The position numbers and the translations under genes were made by a program. A DNA stretch of 64,000 bases from Bilabrum cf. latius. Taxonomy: Eukaryota; Bigyra: Bicosoecida; Bigyra; Bicosoecida. Below are positions 34,477-44,537 of the stretch, in pieces (position 1 is the stretch's first letter; every line of letters starts with the position of its first letter). Below the pieces are notes generated by a model, which worked only from the letters and a program-made list of their open reading frames with translations, searched no databases and was not told the DNA's origin. Location: assembly GCA_965178125.1 (NCBI GenBank), contig OZ237742.1, positions 248,001 to 312,000 of the forward strand. The letters are read 5' to 3'.

Positions 34477-35925
34477 TCACCGCATCCCGCCCTGCACCTG
34501 CATGCCCTGCACTTGCACCTGCATCCGAGACCCAGACCCAGACCCAGACCCAGCGCCCCGTCGGCCGCTTCCCCCAGCCAATGCCCGGTCCCTACCCCTA
34601 TCCCTGCCCGTTCCACTGCCCCTATTCCCGCTCCTATCTCCCCGTCTGCCCCCTCCAGCCGACCCCCGCGCCCCCCAGTCATGCTCCCGGCCCGGGCCCC
34701 CGCCACCACGGCCCGAAGATGACGACACAGCGGAGGACGAGGACGATGATGGCCCAGACGAGCGCCCCGACACACCCACACCCACACCAACACCCGCACC
34801 CGCACCCGCACCCGCACCACCCGACGCACCCGATCCGGACCGCCGCGAAGACGGCTAGAACGGAGATGAAGATGGTGCAGAGGAGCTCGCAGCCGACGAA
34901 GCCCCCCCGCGGGTCCCGCCCGTGCTGCTGCCGCCGCTGCTCGCACTCTGGCTAGCCCACGTCCTGCTGCTCGCCGGGGCCTCTGTGCCCTCCGTGATGC
35001 CCCACCACGCCGACGAGGCCGTGGTGCGCGGCAGGAACGCGAGGCCCCCCGCGGGGCTCTCCGAGCTGCCATCGACTGCACCTCCTGCGGCGGGCGGGGA
35101 TGCAGACTTGGGGCCGCTCGGGGGCGCGCCGCTGCTCGCTCTCTCTGCCCCGGGGCCGGCTCCACCTGCAGCTCCAGGCTTGCGGCCGAACCTGCCAGCG
35201 GCCTTGCGTTCAAACACACGAGCCATCGCATCGAACTTGGCGCCGTCTAGCAGAGCAGAAGGAGACGTGTCGCCGGCATCGCTCCCGGATGGAAGAGCCT
35301 AGACCCGAAGCGAGCTCCAGCCAGGTATGAGCGATGATACACTTGATGGGCCCTGTTCGGTTCCCAAAACACGCTCAAGATCGACTCCTTTGACGGATTT
35401 TACGTGGTTGAAAATGATATCAATACCTGATTCAAGGCTTCGCAAGAACTACTCATCCTACATTGAAGGAACCGGGGCAGCCTCTTGCGCCTCCTTCAAA
35501 CTGCCCGAACTGGATCCAGGTACGTCTTTCTGTGAAGATCCTTCATCAGGCGATGTTTCGCTGACGGGTACCACTTTGGTGGTCTTCGATACCGGATCAC
35601 TGGAAATATCCTTATCGACTGCTCTGCTTGAAGCCACAGGGGACTGTGATGATGCCATATCCGGCAACCCGCCAGTTTTGTGGGGACTCGTCTGGTCAAG
35701 TCGTGTACTTTGTGGCATCGACTTGGTCATCTCTTCCCTGCGTCGCTTCTGCGGTCTCTCCGAAGGGATGCTATCCGATGTTCGTTTTGTCCCAGCCGCT
35801 TCGTTGCCTGCGCCTTCTGGTAGCTTGGGGCTAGCGCTACCCACATCCTTATTACCAACACCATCACCAGCCTAACTTGCCTCTAACGCCTATTGCAAGC
35901 GTGCAATCTCCCTTCTAGTTGGCAT
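34477..35925 (-). CDS. hypothetical nuclear-type protein
   Basis: One 482-residue frame is read through six TAGs (35890, 35872, 35461, 35455, 35299 and 34855) to a TGA. I do not recognise a family. The N-terminus has a short helix (MPTRREIARLQ) and a basic cluster (PQKRRREEMTK) resembling a nuclear localisation signal. A more ordered patch, SLESGIDIIFNHVKSVKGVDLERVL, follows at about residues 160-185, then FDAMARVFERKAAGRFGRK. The C-terminal half is Gly/Ser/Arg-rich with Gly-Val and Gly-Arg runs. Support comes from frame continuity, a start ATG and TGA stop, and spacing from neighbours. Function is unknown. Confidence 0.6.
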
Positions 35926-36316
35926 TTTGCTGTGCGGGAGATTGAAAGCGGGGCCAGCAGTCTTCCCAATTGCGGAACCAGGAACCCCAGTGTCGGGCGC
36001 CGCGCACTCTGGGGCAGGGAAAGGCGGTTGGTGATGTAAGGAGTACTAGCACTATGTGGCGAATTATGATTGACTGTGATGTCTTCAATATTTTTGTAGC
36101 TCTATGGCCATCAGCGTTCAACGGCCATGGACGATTTGAAGACGACGTTCAGCCTCAACCACCTGGCGTGGCGACAGATCCACCACACGCAGGCATCCTC
36201 CAAGACTGCGAATTCCATGCCTTAAGCTGCAGCCACCGCTGTTTTGCCGGTAGCTTTGCCGCCCCATTTGCCACCCTGCTGCGGCAACACATGTTCCTAC
36301 TTGCCACCAGCGCGAC
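35926..36316. other. intergenic, no gene recognised
   Basis: 391 bp between two minus-strand genes. An opposite-strand open frame (35970-36398) runs into the ankyrin-like gene and looks like a shadow. I see no RNA gene or repeat here. Confidence 0.5.
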
Positions 36317-37735
36317 TCAGCTGATTGTGCAGCATTGGCTCCCCCGCGACGAGTGCTCGCTTCTCCTCGGCAAGTCCTCGCACAACATCCACGGGTGATT
36401 CCTGATCTCCTCCAATGCCCCCAACGCACTCCCTTCTGCCACCTCCCAGCAGCCCCTGCCCCCCGGGTCGCGACTCTTCATGTACCTGTCCGCACCCCGC
36501 ACCCCTCGCGCCAACACCCACACGCACTCCCCGTGCCCTCCAACGCAAGCAGCCGTGAGTGCGTTGAAGGTGCTGTCGAGAGCAGCGCCCGCACGCCCAT
36601 CAGTGCTCGTGTCACGCGCCTGCACCTGCTTGCATGCGGCGGGGGTGCCTGCTCGAGTGTGGCCGCCTGCGAGCCTTCCCAGCACCAGCCGCTTCGCCAG
36701 CTCGAGCGGCCGGCCTTCGGATGCAGCTTGGAATACCATGCCGCTGTCGCGCCTTGCGTCTGCCGCTCGCCTGAAGTGCACCAGGTGTCGCATCCGCTTG
36801 CGATAGGGGTTGTAGTACTGGATGCCGACGAGCTCGCTGGCCTTGGCCAGGCGGAAGATGGCTAGCAGCCATTGCTGTGGGGTGCATCTCATCTTCGACA
36901 TATATTCAAGCGCACTAGTTCTTTGATTTCTCCTCATTTCAAAAATACGTTGGAGCTTGGCTTCGTTGTATTCAGCACAAAAACGCTGCACGACTTCGCC
37001 AAGGTCAGGGCTAGCGTGCAGCAGCGGCACAACGTATTTCCATATATTTTCTTGTAAATTAAAAAGCATTGCAAGCGCTGCTGTTGGCTGCGCTAGTAGT
37101 ACTATGAAATACGTCTAATTCTCGCCGTATCGCTATGACTGGCCTTGTGGCGAAAGACGACTTTAAGGCCAGGCAAGTGCTTACATCGTCCACTAAACAG
37201 TGCTCCGACCCCCTACTGAAGAAAAGGAGTAACTCAAATGCAACAGTATTACATTGCATGAGCGGACATGCCTCCAAAATAGTATAGAACCCCCCTGACT
37301 GCGACAAAAGCAGGTATTGCGGGTATCTAAGAAAGCAAAGCTCCATAATGGCGCGTACCTAGATTCAAGCAACCGGTAGAAGCATTCTGCAGTTGAGCCA
37401 CCGGGATAGCTACATACTTTTGGGGCCTGCATTGGTCTGTCGAAGTCAACGCCGACAATCCCAGCCTCGATCAATGGCTAGAGACAACTCATGAAGAGAA
37501 GACGAAAAGGTACCGGTGACTTCATCACGGAGCCATGTTGGGTATTTCCGCGAAGCTGCATCCTGCAATACCTTTCATTGGTCGTATCAATCACCTCAAC
37601 GGCCCTGCTACTGCACACGCGCCTGTATGCTGGATACCGGCAGATCTCCTCTAGTAGAGCTTCACTAGGTGCCAAACTCCACGATAAGGCACGAGATATC
37701 CCGAAATCGTTCGTTACACCATGCTCGTATTCCAT
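36317..37735 (-). CDS. ankyrin-like protein, copy 1 of tandem duplication
   Basis: Predicted 400-residue protein in three exons: 37735-37418, 37298-37185 and 37087-36317. Splice sites (GTATGT, GTAAGC donors; GTCGCAG, GCGCAG acceptors) and all phases are matched by the second copy, which supports the model. Exon 3 holds ankyrin-like helices: SGMVFQAASEGRPLELAKRL, then NALTAACVGGHGECVWVLARG and GCWEVAEGSALGALEEIRNHP. The N-terminal part matches no family I know. One TAG (37478) aligns with CTG (Leu) in copy 2. It ends in TGA. The last ~195 codons are nearly identical to copy 2 while exons 1-2 are much diverged. Confidence 0.7.
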
Positions 37736-37844
37736 GCACTTGAAATATGCAATGCACGAGAATCCCACTTGCGACCGATAGGATCCGCCCGGTTGCATAA
37801 GTGCACACACTGCAACCTTAGAACAGGGTTTGAAGGTTTTTACT

Positions 37845-38353
37845 ATGCTCGCACTTTCAATAACCTGTGTAATGATTGTCATTCTGGGGCTGCCTTCTGC
37901 AGCGTACAAGCACGCCGTGCTGCGCAACCGCAATCGCGGCGAGGAGGCAGTCGCAAGCGAAAGACCGCCCATGGGCAACTGTGGGAGCTCACCGTGCGGA
38001 GGAGGGGCAAAAGTAGGGACTGACCAGTCTGGCTCCATGAGCGGAGGCAGCTTGGATGTCCCACAAGCTGGTACCCGAGCCGAAAGGCGGGGGTGCTGCC
38101 AGTGGCGGTGCCAAGAAACTGTCAACGCACGGCTCGAAGAAGGGCAAGACAGCAGGTGAAAGTCCCGGTCCTGCACAATCTGGTTCAAAATCAAGCAAGA
38201 AGCCGGAGCACATGCCGCAGATAACGCTGGGCCGTGAAACTGGCACCTGGTTCAACGTCCTGCTACCCAACAAACGGCCGCAGCAGGTGCTGGCTTCGGA
38301 TCTCACCCGTAAAGTGCGTAGCTCCGAGACGCCACCAAGTGATGACCTTGTTC
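37845..38353 (+). pseudogene. secreted-protein gene copy, frameshifted and truncated
   Basis: It is homologous to the first exon of the secreted gene at 40001. A signal peptide (MLALSITCVMIVILGLPSAA) and about 60 nearly identical codons follow, then one extra base near 38069, relative to the other copy, shifts the frame. The downstream homologous sequence (GGAKKLSTHGSKKGK...) continues in another frame up to a GTAAGT donor-like site at 38354. The second exon is missing: the next sequence is the 3' end of ankyrin-like copy 2. A sequencing error could mimic the shift, but the missing exon also argues for a broken copy. Confidence 0.7.
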
Positions 38354-38483
38354 GTAAGTCTTGACTGGCGGTTCACCGCGTAGATTGCCAGAATGGACCC
38401 TGCGGCATGACTTGAGTTGGCCGACCCATTGGCTCCGCTGCTGCATGCCAGCAATGCTTGCCCCTAGTAAGCACCACCACGCC

Positions 38484-39854
38484 TCAGCTGATGGTGCAGC
38501 ACTGGCTTCCCCGCGACGAGTGCTCGCTTCTCCTCGGCAAGTCCTCGCACAACATCCACGGGTGATTCCTGATCTCCTCCAATACCTCCAACGCACTCCC
38601 TTCTGCCACCTCCCAGCAGCCCCTGCCCCCCGGGTCGCGACTCTTCATGTACCTGTCGGCACCCCGCACCCCTCGCGCCAGCACCCACACGCACTTCCCG
38701 TGCCCTCCAACGCAAGCAGCCGTGAGTGCGTTGAAGGTGCTGTCGAGAGCAGCGCCCGCACGCCCATCAGTGCTCGTGTCACCTACCTGCACCTGCTTGC
38801 ATGCGGCGGGGGTGCCTGCTCGAGTGTGGCCGCCTGCGAGCCTTCCCAGCACCAGCCGCTTCGCCAGCTCGAGCGGCCGGCCTTCGGATGCAGCTTGGAA
38901 TACCATGCCGCTGTCGCGCCTTGCGTCTGCCGCTCGCCTGAAGTGCACCAGGTGTCGCATCCGCTTGCGATAGGGGTTGTAGTACTGGATGCCGACGAGC
39001 TAGCTGGCCTTGGCCAGGCGGAAGATGGCTAGCAGCCATTGCTGTGGGGTGCATCTCATTTCAACCAGGTGGTCATATGCCCTAATACCTTCCGCAAAAA
39101 TGCTGTTCAGTTCCGTTGTGTTATACTCTAGCGCCCTATACCGCCGGGGCATGTTGCTCAGGTTCGGGCCTGCATGCAATAACGGCACTACGTACCTCCA
39201 GTTCAAGTCTACGTCCATGGAGTTGAATATGACCCGATGTACTATTTCTGGCTGCGATTGTAAGACCGTATGCTGCTTGGTTTGGCTATTAAACAAGCAG
39301 CAAGTGCAACATGCATGGGGGTCCGAATGATGAACCCTCACATTGTGAATTAAGCTTTGCCGCTACCCTACACTTGAAAACAATAGTATCTCAAATGCTA
39401 AAGGGCTGCCTCGGAGCATTGGGCATGCATCCAACAGCGTACAGAATCCCCCTGACTGCGAAGCCATCGAAACGAAGGAATTATTTGAAGTAGTACGTCT
39501 AGCAGTACCTGGCTACGAAGAGTCGATCGTCATGAGTGCATACAGACAGCGATGCCGTACCTTCGGAGCCTGCATTGTTCTGTTGAAGTCTACACCGACC
39601 ATTCCTGCCTCGATAAGCGCCAGCAGGCAACTCTAATTAAAGAGCCGGAACGGCACTGGAGCGTTCATGACCGAACCCTAGATGTACAAGCCGAAGAATT
39701 TAGCCAGACAGTGTACTTTGTTTACATCCACTGCTTCTTCGAAGCCGCTGCTAAACATTCGCTTGTACACAGGATACTAGCAGACCTCTGAAATAGCCTG
39801 GTCGGAAGCCTCATCCCATGAGAAGACGATCTCCTACATAATTCTACCGGACAT
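38484..39854 (-). CDS. ankyrin-like protein, copy 2 of tandem duplication
   Basis: A 391-residue product from three exons: 39854-39561, 39455-39342 and 39251-38484, with the same phases as copy 1. Donors are GTACGG and GTGAGG; acceptors are TTCGCAG and ATCGCAG. Six TAGs are in frame (39840, 39777, 39678, 39636, 39363 and 39000 region). The paralogue has Arg, His, Met, Ser and Glu opposite five of them, so they are ordinary variable sense positions, not nonsense mutations. Ankyrin-like helices in exon 3 are preserved. It ends in TGA. It lies 146 bp from the divergent secreted gene. Confidence 0.68.
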
Positions 39855-40000
39855 CAGCGCAGCGACAGCTTGCAAGAGCCAACAACGATGCTACGACACA
39901 ATAAAAGTTGCGACCTCTTGTCTCCCCTGTTGCTCATCATCGTCACGGCCTTGACTACATCCATTTCGCAGCACCTGACACGGCCTGTATAAAGCAGCAT

Positions 40001-41781
40001 ATGCGCACTGCATTCATATTGCTAGCATGCATTGCCCTCATGGCGCTGCCTTCTGCAGCGTACAAGCACGCCGTGCTGCGCAACCGCAATCGCGGCGAGG
40101 AGGCAGTCGCAAGCGAAAGACCGCCCATGGGCAACTGTGGGAGCTCACCGTGCGGAGCAGGGGCAAAAGTAGGGACTGAACAGTATGGCTCTATGAGCGG
40201 AGGCAGCTTGGATGTACCACAAGCTGGCCCCGGGCCGAAAGAAGACAGTGATGGTGCTGCCGCTGCCAGTGGTGGTGCCACGAAACTGTCAACGCATGGC
40301 TCAAAGAAGGCGAAGTCAGCGGATGAAATTGAGGGCCAGGCAACATCAGATTCCAAAACAAGCACTGAGTCGCTGCCACCCCCGCGGGTGACGCTTGATC
40401 GACAAACTGGCACAAGATTCGATGTGCTGCTGCCCAGACAAGCGCCGCAGCAGGTGCTAGCTTCAGATCTCGCGACAATACTGCGTGAAAACAGGATGTT
40501 GATGAACACTAAAGCAATTCGTAAGAAATTGCATGCAAAACCCCGTAATAAAGCTCTTCTGAAGCGATACACGGAGATCTAACCTGAGCCCATCGAAGCC
40601 CTCAATCATGCGACGCAGTCGATCCTACCTCTGCCGCATGCGTGGGCTTGCAAGAGTTCATCATTAGCGTCGAGATAGAAGGCGCAATGCCTCCCGGCGG
40701 GCAACCCTACAGTCTTTTCCAGTCCCCACTTGAAGAAGAATTGGAGACGCTCCGTGATGCAAGCGTGATCGCAACGCATCTTGCGAAGCAGCACACAGCG
40801 TTCGCCGCGTTAAATAAGAGAGTAAATGCTCTCTTGGGTGCTTCAGGTCTGGGTGGACTGGAAGTGTTCGGGAGTGCTCTTGCTGAAGCTCGCGAAGACG
40901 AATCCTTCGTCGCCGGCCTCCTGACCCGGTCTCTCGGCCCCCCTTTTGACCCTGATCAGCCCGCAGATCAGCAGCTCCTAGACAACTTGATGCAAATTGT
41001 GCGCAAGCTTCGCCATGATCTCTGGATGAGTCGAAATTCACCAGCAGGAGACGTTGGCGACCAGCCTGCCACTCGGCACCTGCAGGTCCTAGCAACGCTT
41101 GCCGTGGACGACTTGGAGCATGCCGCCAACGCATGGTAGCATTGGCCTATCACTGATGATACAAGCAGGGGCGATGCGGATACAAGCGATGGTGTGGCGG
41201 CTATGAGCGGCTCGGGCAATTCGCTGGGACTCCGAATCAGCCGGGAGTCCGAAGCAGAATCGTCAGGCGAGCACAGCGAGCCTCAAACTCACCTCAATGG
41301 TGAGGATGTCCCCGCTGGTGCCCAATCGGGTCCTTCAAAGAAAGGTCGCAGGCAGGGCGACCTTGGAGACGGCGTTCTAGCCACCACCGGGTCTGGCTCG
41401 TCGGGATCGTCAGGGTCGCTAGGATCTGGATCGGGATTCTCGTCCGGCTCGTCCAGTGAAGGCGATGGGTCTTCCCAAGAGGCCACCTCGGAGGACCAGG
41501 GCCAGCCCCCGGAGCCGATGGACGGCAAGGACCAGGGCCAGCCCCCGGAGCCGATGGACGGCAAGGACCAGGGCCAGCCCCCGGAGCCGATGGACGGCAA
41601 GGACCAGGGCCAGCCCCCGGAGCCGATGGACGGCAAGGGTGGGCCTCTCGAAGGAGCCGCTGGGGTTGCAGGTGACGGGACACTGGCGGGGACCGACAAG
41701 CATGAGAAGGAGAAGAAGAAGGCCGGGGCCGGGACAGAGAGCTCTAAAGGCGGTGGGGGAGGGAAAGGTGGAGAGACCTGA
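40001..41781 (+). CDS. secreted low-complexity repeat protein
   Basis: Two exons, 40001-40520 and 40619-41781, with intron GTAAGA...GACGCAG in phase 1, give 560 residues. The N-terminus MRTAFILLACIALMALPSAA is a clear signal peptide. Next come a Gly/Ser/Lys-rich part, a helical middle (residues ~185-330: LEEELETLRDASVIATHLAKQ, NLMQIVRKLRHDLW) and a Ser/Gly-rich part. Four perfect copies of DQGQPPEPMDGK follow, then a Lys/Gly-rich tail. One TAG (41137) joins the helical part to the repeat part. It ends in TGA. No known family; likely a surface or extracellular protein. A TATA-like GTATAAA lies about 14 bp upstream of the ATG. Confidence 0.7.
41494..41637 (+). repeat. four-copy 36-bp minisatellite
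   Basis: Four consecutive identical 36-bp units encode DQGQPPEPMDGK in the secreted protein gene. No unit is interrupted. Confidence 0.95.
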
Positions 41782-42187
41782 CATGGCTACTGCAGCTCGG
41801 CCTGATGCATACCTGGCCTTCCGATGGGTAACGCGCCCGTATGATCGCTAGCATCAAGCTGCCATCCGACTTGCTTTGCTTTGGAACTGTGCTATGATTC
41901 GAGATGTGCCGGACACTGCTGTTGTGCCTTTCCTGACTGAGGGCACGTGACAAGAGGCGAGCTCACGAGGCGAAGCGGCCCAAGAAGCAGTAGGGCTCTA
42001 GTCACTTCCGCGAATCCGGTGGACGGCGGTTGGGCTCTGCAGGTCCGGCGCACTCCATACTTGCTTCGCTGCTGCTCGTACTAGTAAAGTTCAATCATGC
42101 ACATCACCCCACCAGCACGACACACGCATTAACCACTCAAAGAGAGCGCCTTCTGCCCCCTCTACATGCCCTAGACACACCGCGACC
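41782..42187. other. intergenic, convergent 3' ends
   Basis: 406 bp separate the 3' ends of the secreted gene and the MFS gene. I see no supported gene, RNA or repeat here. Confidence 0.5.
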
Positions 42188-44317
42188 TCAAGAGGTAGAC
42201 GCCCCCTCCCTGCAGAGTCCCCTGCGCCACCACAGAATACCCACTGCAACCGCGGCCCCAACGAACCCAGCAGCCGCAGTCAGCACCGTGGCTTCCACGC
42301 ACTCAGTACCCTCGCACCCGTCATGCGATCCCTCTGCTCCGCCCCCTGTTCCCTGCAGCCTCGACACGATGCTCGTGTTGGCCGCCAGCATGCCGTTGAA
42401 CCCCACGCTACCCGCTGCGATCGCCAAATTGACCAGCGTGAACAGGAAGCTGTACCCATACGTCTCCCCGGAGCAAGCATTGCAACAGCTCGATGAGACA
42501 ATAACGCGAGACTCAGGATGCTGATCGGTTGCGCCGATCCCCTGGTGCGACACCTGGGTGCCATGCGCTCTGCGCTCCGTGATAGCGCGGTGCATGGGTC
42601 CATGCACACTCCCCTGGCCTTGCGGGCTAGCATGCGCGGCATCGCTGCCAGTGGGACGGCGGCGCTCCGCATCTGCGCGCGGACTATTCTCGTGCATCGA
42701 ATCGACCGGGCTAGGTGTCTCACCCGGCACCCCTTCCGCGGCAATACTATCGTGATCTATAGGCTGACTGCTCCCATTGATGACAGCGTCAGCATCGTGC
42801 CCTGCTAGAGCATGCCTAGCCCGTGGCTCCATGAACCGGCGGCCCACGGTGCCGTCCACCACCCAGACCCGCAGCAGGACCGTCCACGAGGCGAAGAAGC
42901 AGCCCTCGCAGAACCCGACCAGGAGGGTACCCAGGAAGAGCACCCGCACTGGCAGCAGGAGCAGCAGCAGCATTCCCATTCCACCCAGCGGGGCGGCTCC
43001 GAGCATGACGCAGTACCTGGCTGTCTCCATGCTCATCAAGCGAGCCCACGGTCCCGGCACGGCGCAGCATCCAGCCCCGCCTCTCGCGGTCCCAGCCTCG
43101 CCACTACTAGCATACCGCGCCCTCTCACCGACACCAGCCAGGCAGTCGCCCAACACCCCAGCGATGATTCGACCCGCCGTATTACCTAACGAGAACGCCA
43201 GCACCGCGGCCTCGATGGCCACGGTGAGTGTCCTGCTGTCCTTGCTCTGCCCTCCCTCTCTCTCGACCGAATCGTCGCTCTAGCTGCCCTGGGAATGAAA
43301 TCGCGCTTGTGCAATACTTGAGATGCCATTGACTACCACGAACGCTGACCCGATCCCGAGAAAGACCACGAGCCACAGAGCAACCAACCAGCAGTTGCAC
43401 GGCCCCCGCTGGCACCCGGCGTGAGATGGGCGCAGTTCTGCCGCAGGCAAGGCCCGTCGATCTTCTGCAAGAGCAACGACTGCAGGTATTAGTTGATGGC
43501 TCTCGTGGCCTTCGTCCTCAGCGCGCTACGGAGGCACTGCCACTGCCACTCCTCTCTACATGCTGCCGGTGCTTGCTCCACCACTGGAAGGCTCCGCGAT
43601 CCTTGCAGTCGAATCAGGTTCTGGGGCACTCGCCTATGCTGAGCTCCTATGCGCCGGCACCAATTGCTGCAATTCTATGTCATTGGGAGCATCATCGGCC
43701 GTGCGACTCCTGTCACATTCAGCAGCCGAGGTACCGAGAGGAGCAGCAACCGGCAGAGCGCCCTGCTGCATGATCGCAACCAGACCCAACCCGCTGATCA
43801 AACTGATAACACCCATGATAACACCAAATTGCTTAACGCTTCCAGCGACAAGCTCCAATATGCCAGTCGCTACGGCGCCTGCCACCCCAATCGAAGCCAG
43901 CAAGGCTCCAGTCAAGGTGCCCCGGACGTACGGGCTGTACTGAGATTCGTAGAACGCTGATATCGACAAAAATCCCGTGACTGCCGACTGACCCAGAAAG
44001 AATTCACAGAAAAGCAAGTAAAAATCTTCGCCTTGAGGCCGAAAATGGACAACGGCGGCTAGGCCAAAATACGCGAACGACACGCAAAGAACGGCATACA
44101 GCTATCCAACTGCAAAACCAGCCTTATCTACTAGCACGCCATTACAAATTGCAGCATACGAGCCCACAGACGCCAGTGCACCAACTATGGGCAACGGAAT
44201 CGAAGATCCGAAGCCTTGCTCGGACAATTGTCGCGCCACTGCAGCGTATGCATACACTGCTCCGACACACACACCGAATACTAGGCTTAGTAGTATAATG
44301 ATAAATTTATTATACAT
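42188..44317 (-). CDS. nodulin-like major facilitator superfamily transporter
   Basis: Membrane transporter of 709 residues, split into two six-helix halves. The first half begins MYNKFIIILLSLVFGVCVGAVYAYAA and includes YSPYVRGTLTGALLASIGVAGAVATGI and FGVIMGVISLISGLGLVAIM. A polar linker with several TAGs follows. The second half begins WLVALWLVVFLGIGSAFVVVNGISSIAQ, a segment typical of nodulin-like MFS proteins, then FSLGNTAGRIIAGVLGD. A large hydrophilic loop lies between helices 10 and 11 (about residues 485-590). TAGs are at 44102, 43634, 43559, 43529 and 43280. It ends in TGA. The start is the ATG at 44317, just before helix 1. The substrate is unknown. Confidence 0.82.
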
Positions 44318-44537
44318 ATTTGAAGGGTGATAATTGCTATCGTTCACTATAAAGCATGCAGCACAGGCAAAAATGATGTCATGAGAAAGAGAACAAATGA
44401 AATCCGAACAGCCAGCGAGGATGGTGGAGCAAGATCCTGGAGCAAGATGCCACATCATGTGAACCGACCTAACCACGAAAGTGCGTGGTAAGTACTGCAC
44501 AATCAACAGGCTTGCCTACTTAGCGACATGGCTCTTG

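Larger units (their letters stand above)
36317..40520. repeat. tandem segmental duplication of a divergent gene pair
   Basis: Unit 1 (about 36317-38305) and unit 2 (about 38484-40470) each contain an ankyrin-like gene on the minus strand diverging from a secreted-protein gene on the plus strand. Order, orientation, intron phases and sequence agree. Near-identity is confined to two blocks: exon 3 of the ankyrin genes and the post-signal-peptide part of the secreted genes. Confidence 0.85.

Noticed and set aside
34281-35302. Plus-strand frames near 34281-34955 and 34922-35302
   Set aside because: Pro/Thr/His-rich translations opposite the Gly/Ser/Arg-rich end of the minus-strand unknown gene. 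The hydrophobic stretch after 34922 is a chance product of Gly/Ala/Ser codons read backwards.
35970-36398. Possible plus-strand gene across the 35.9-36.4 kb gap
   Set aside because: No domain, no signal peptide, and it overlaps the conserved 3' exon of the ankyrin-like gene.
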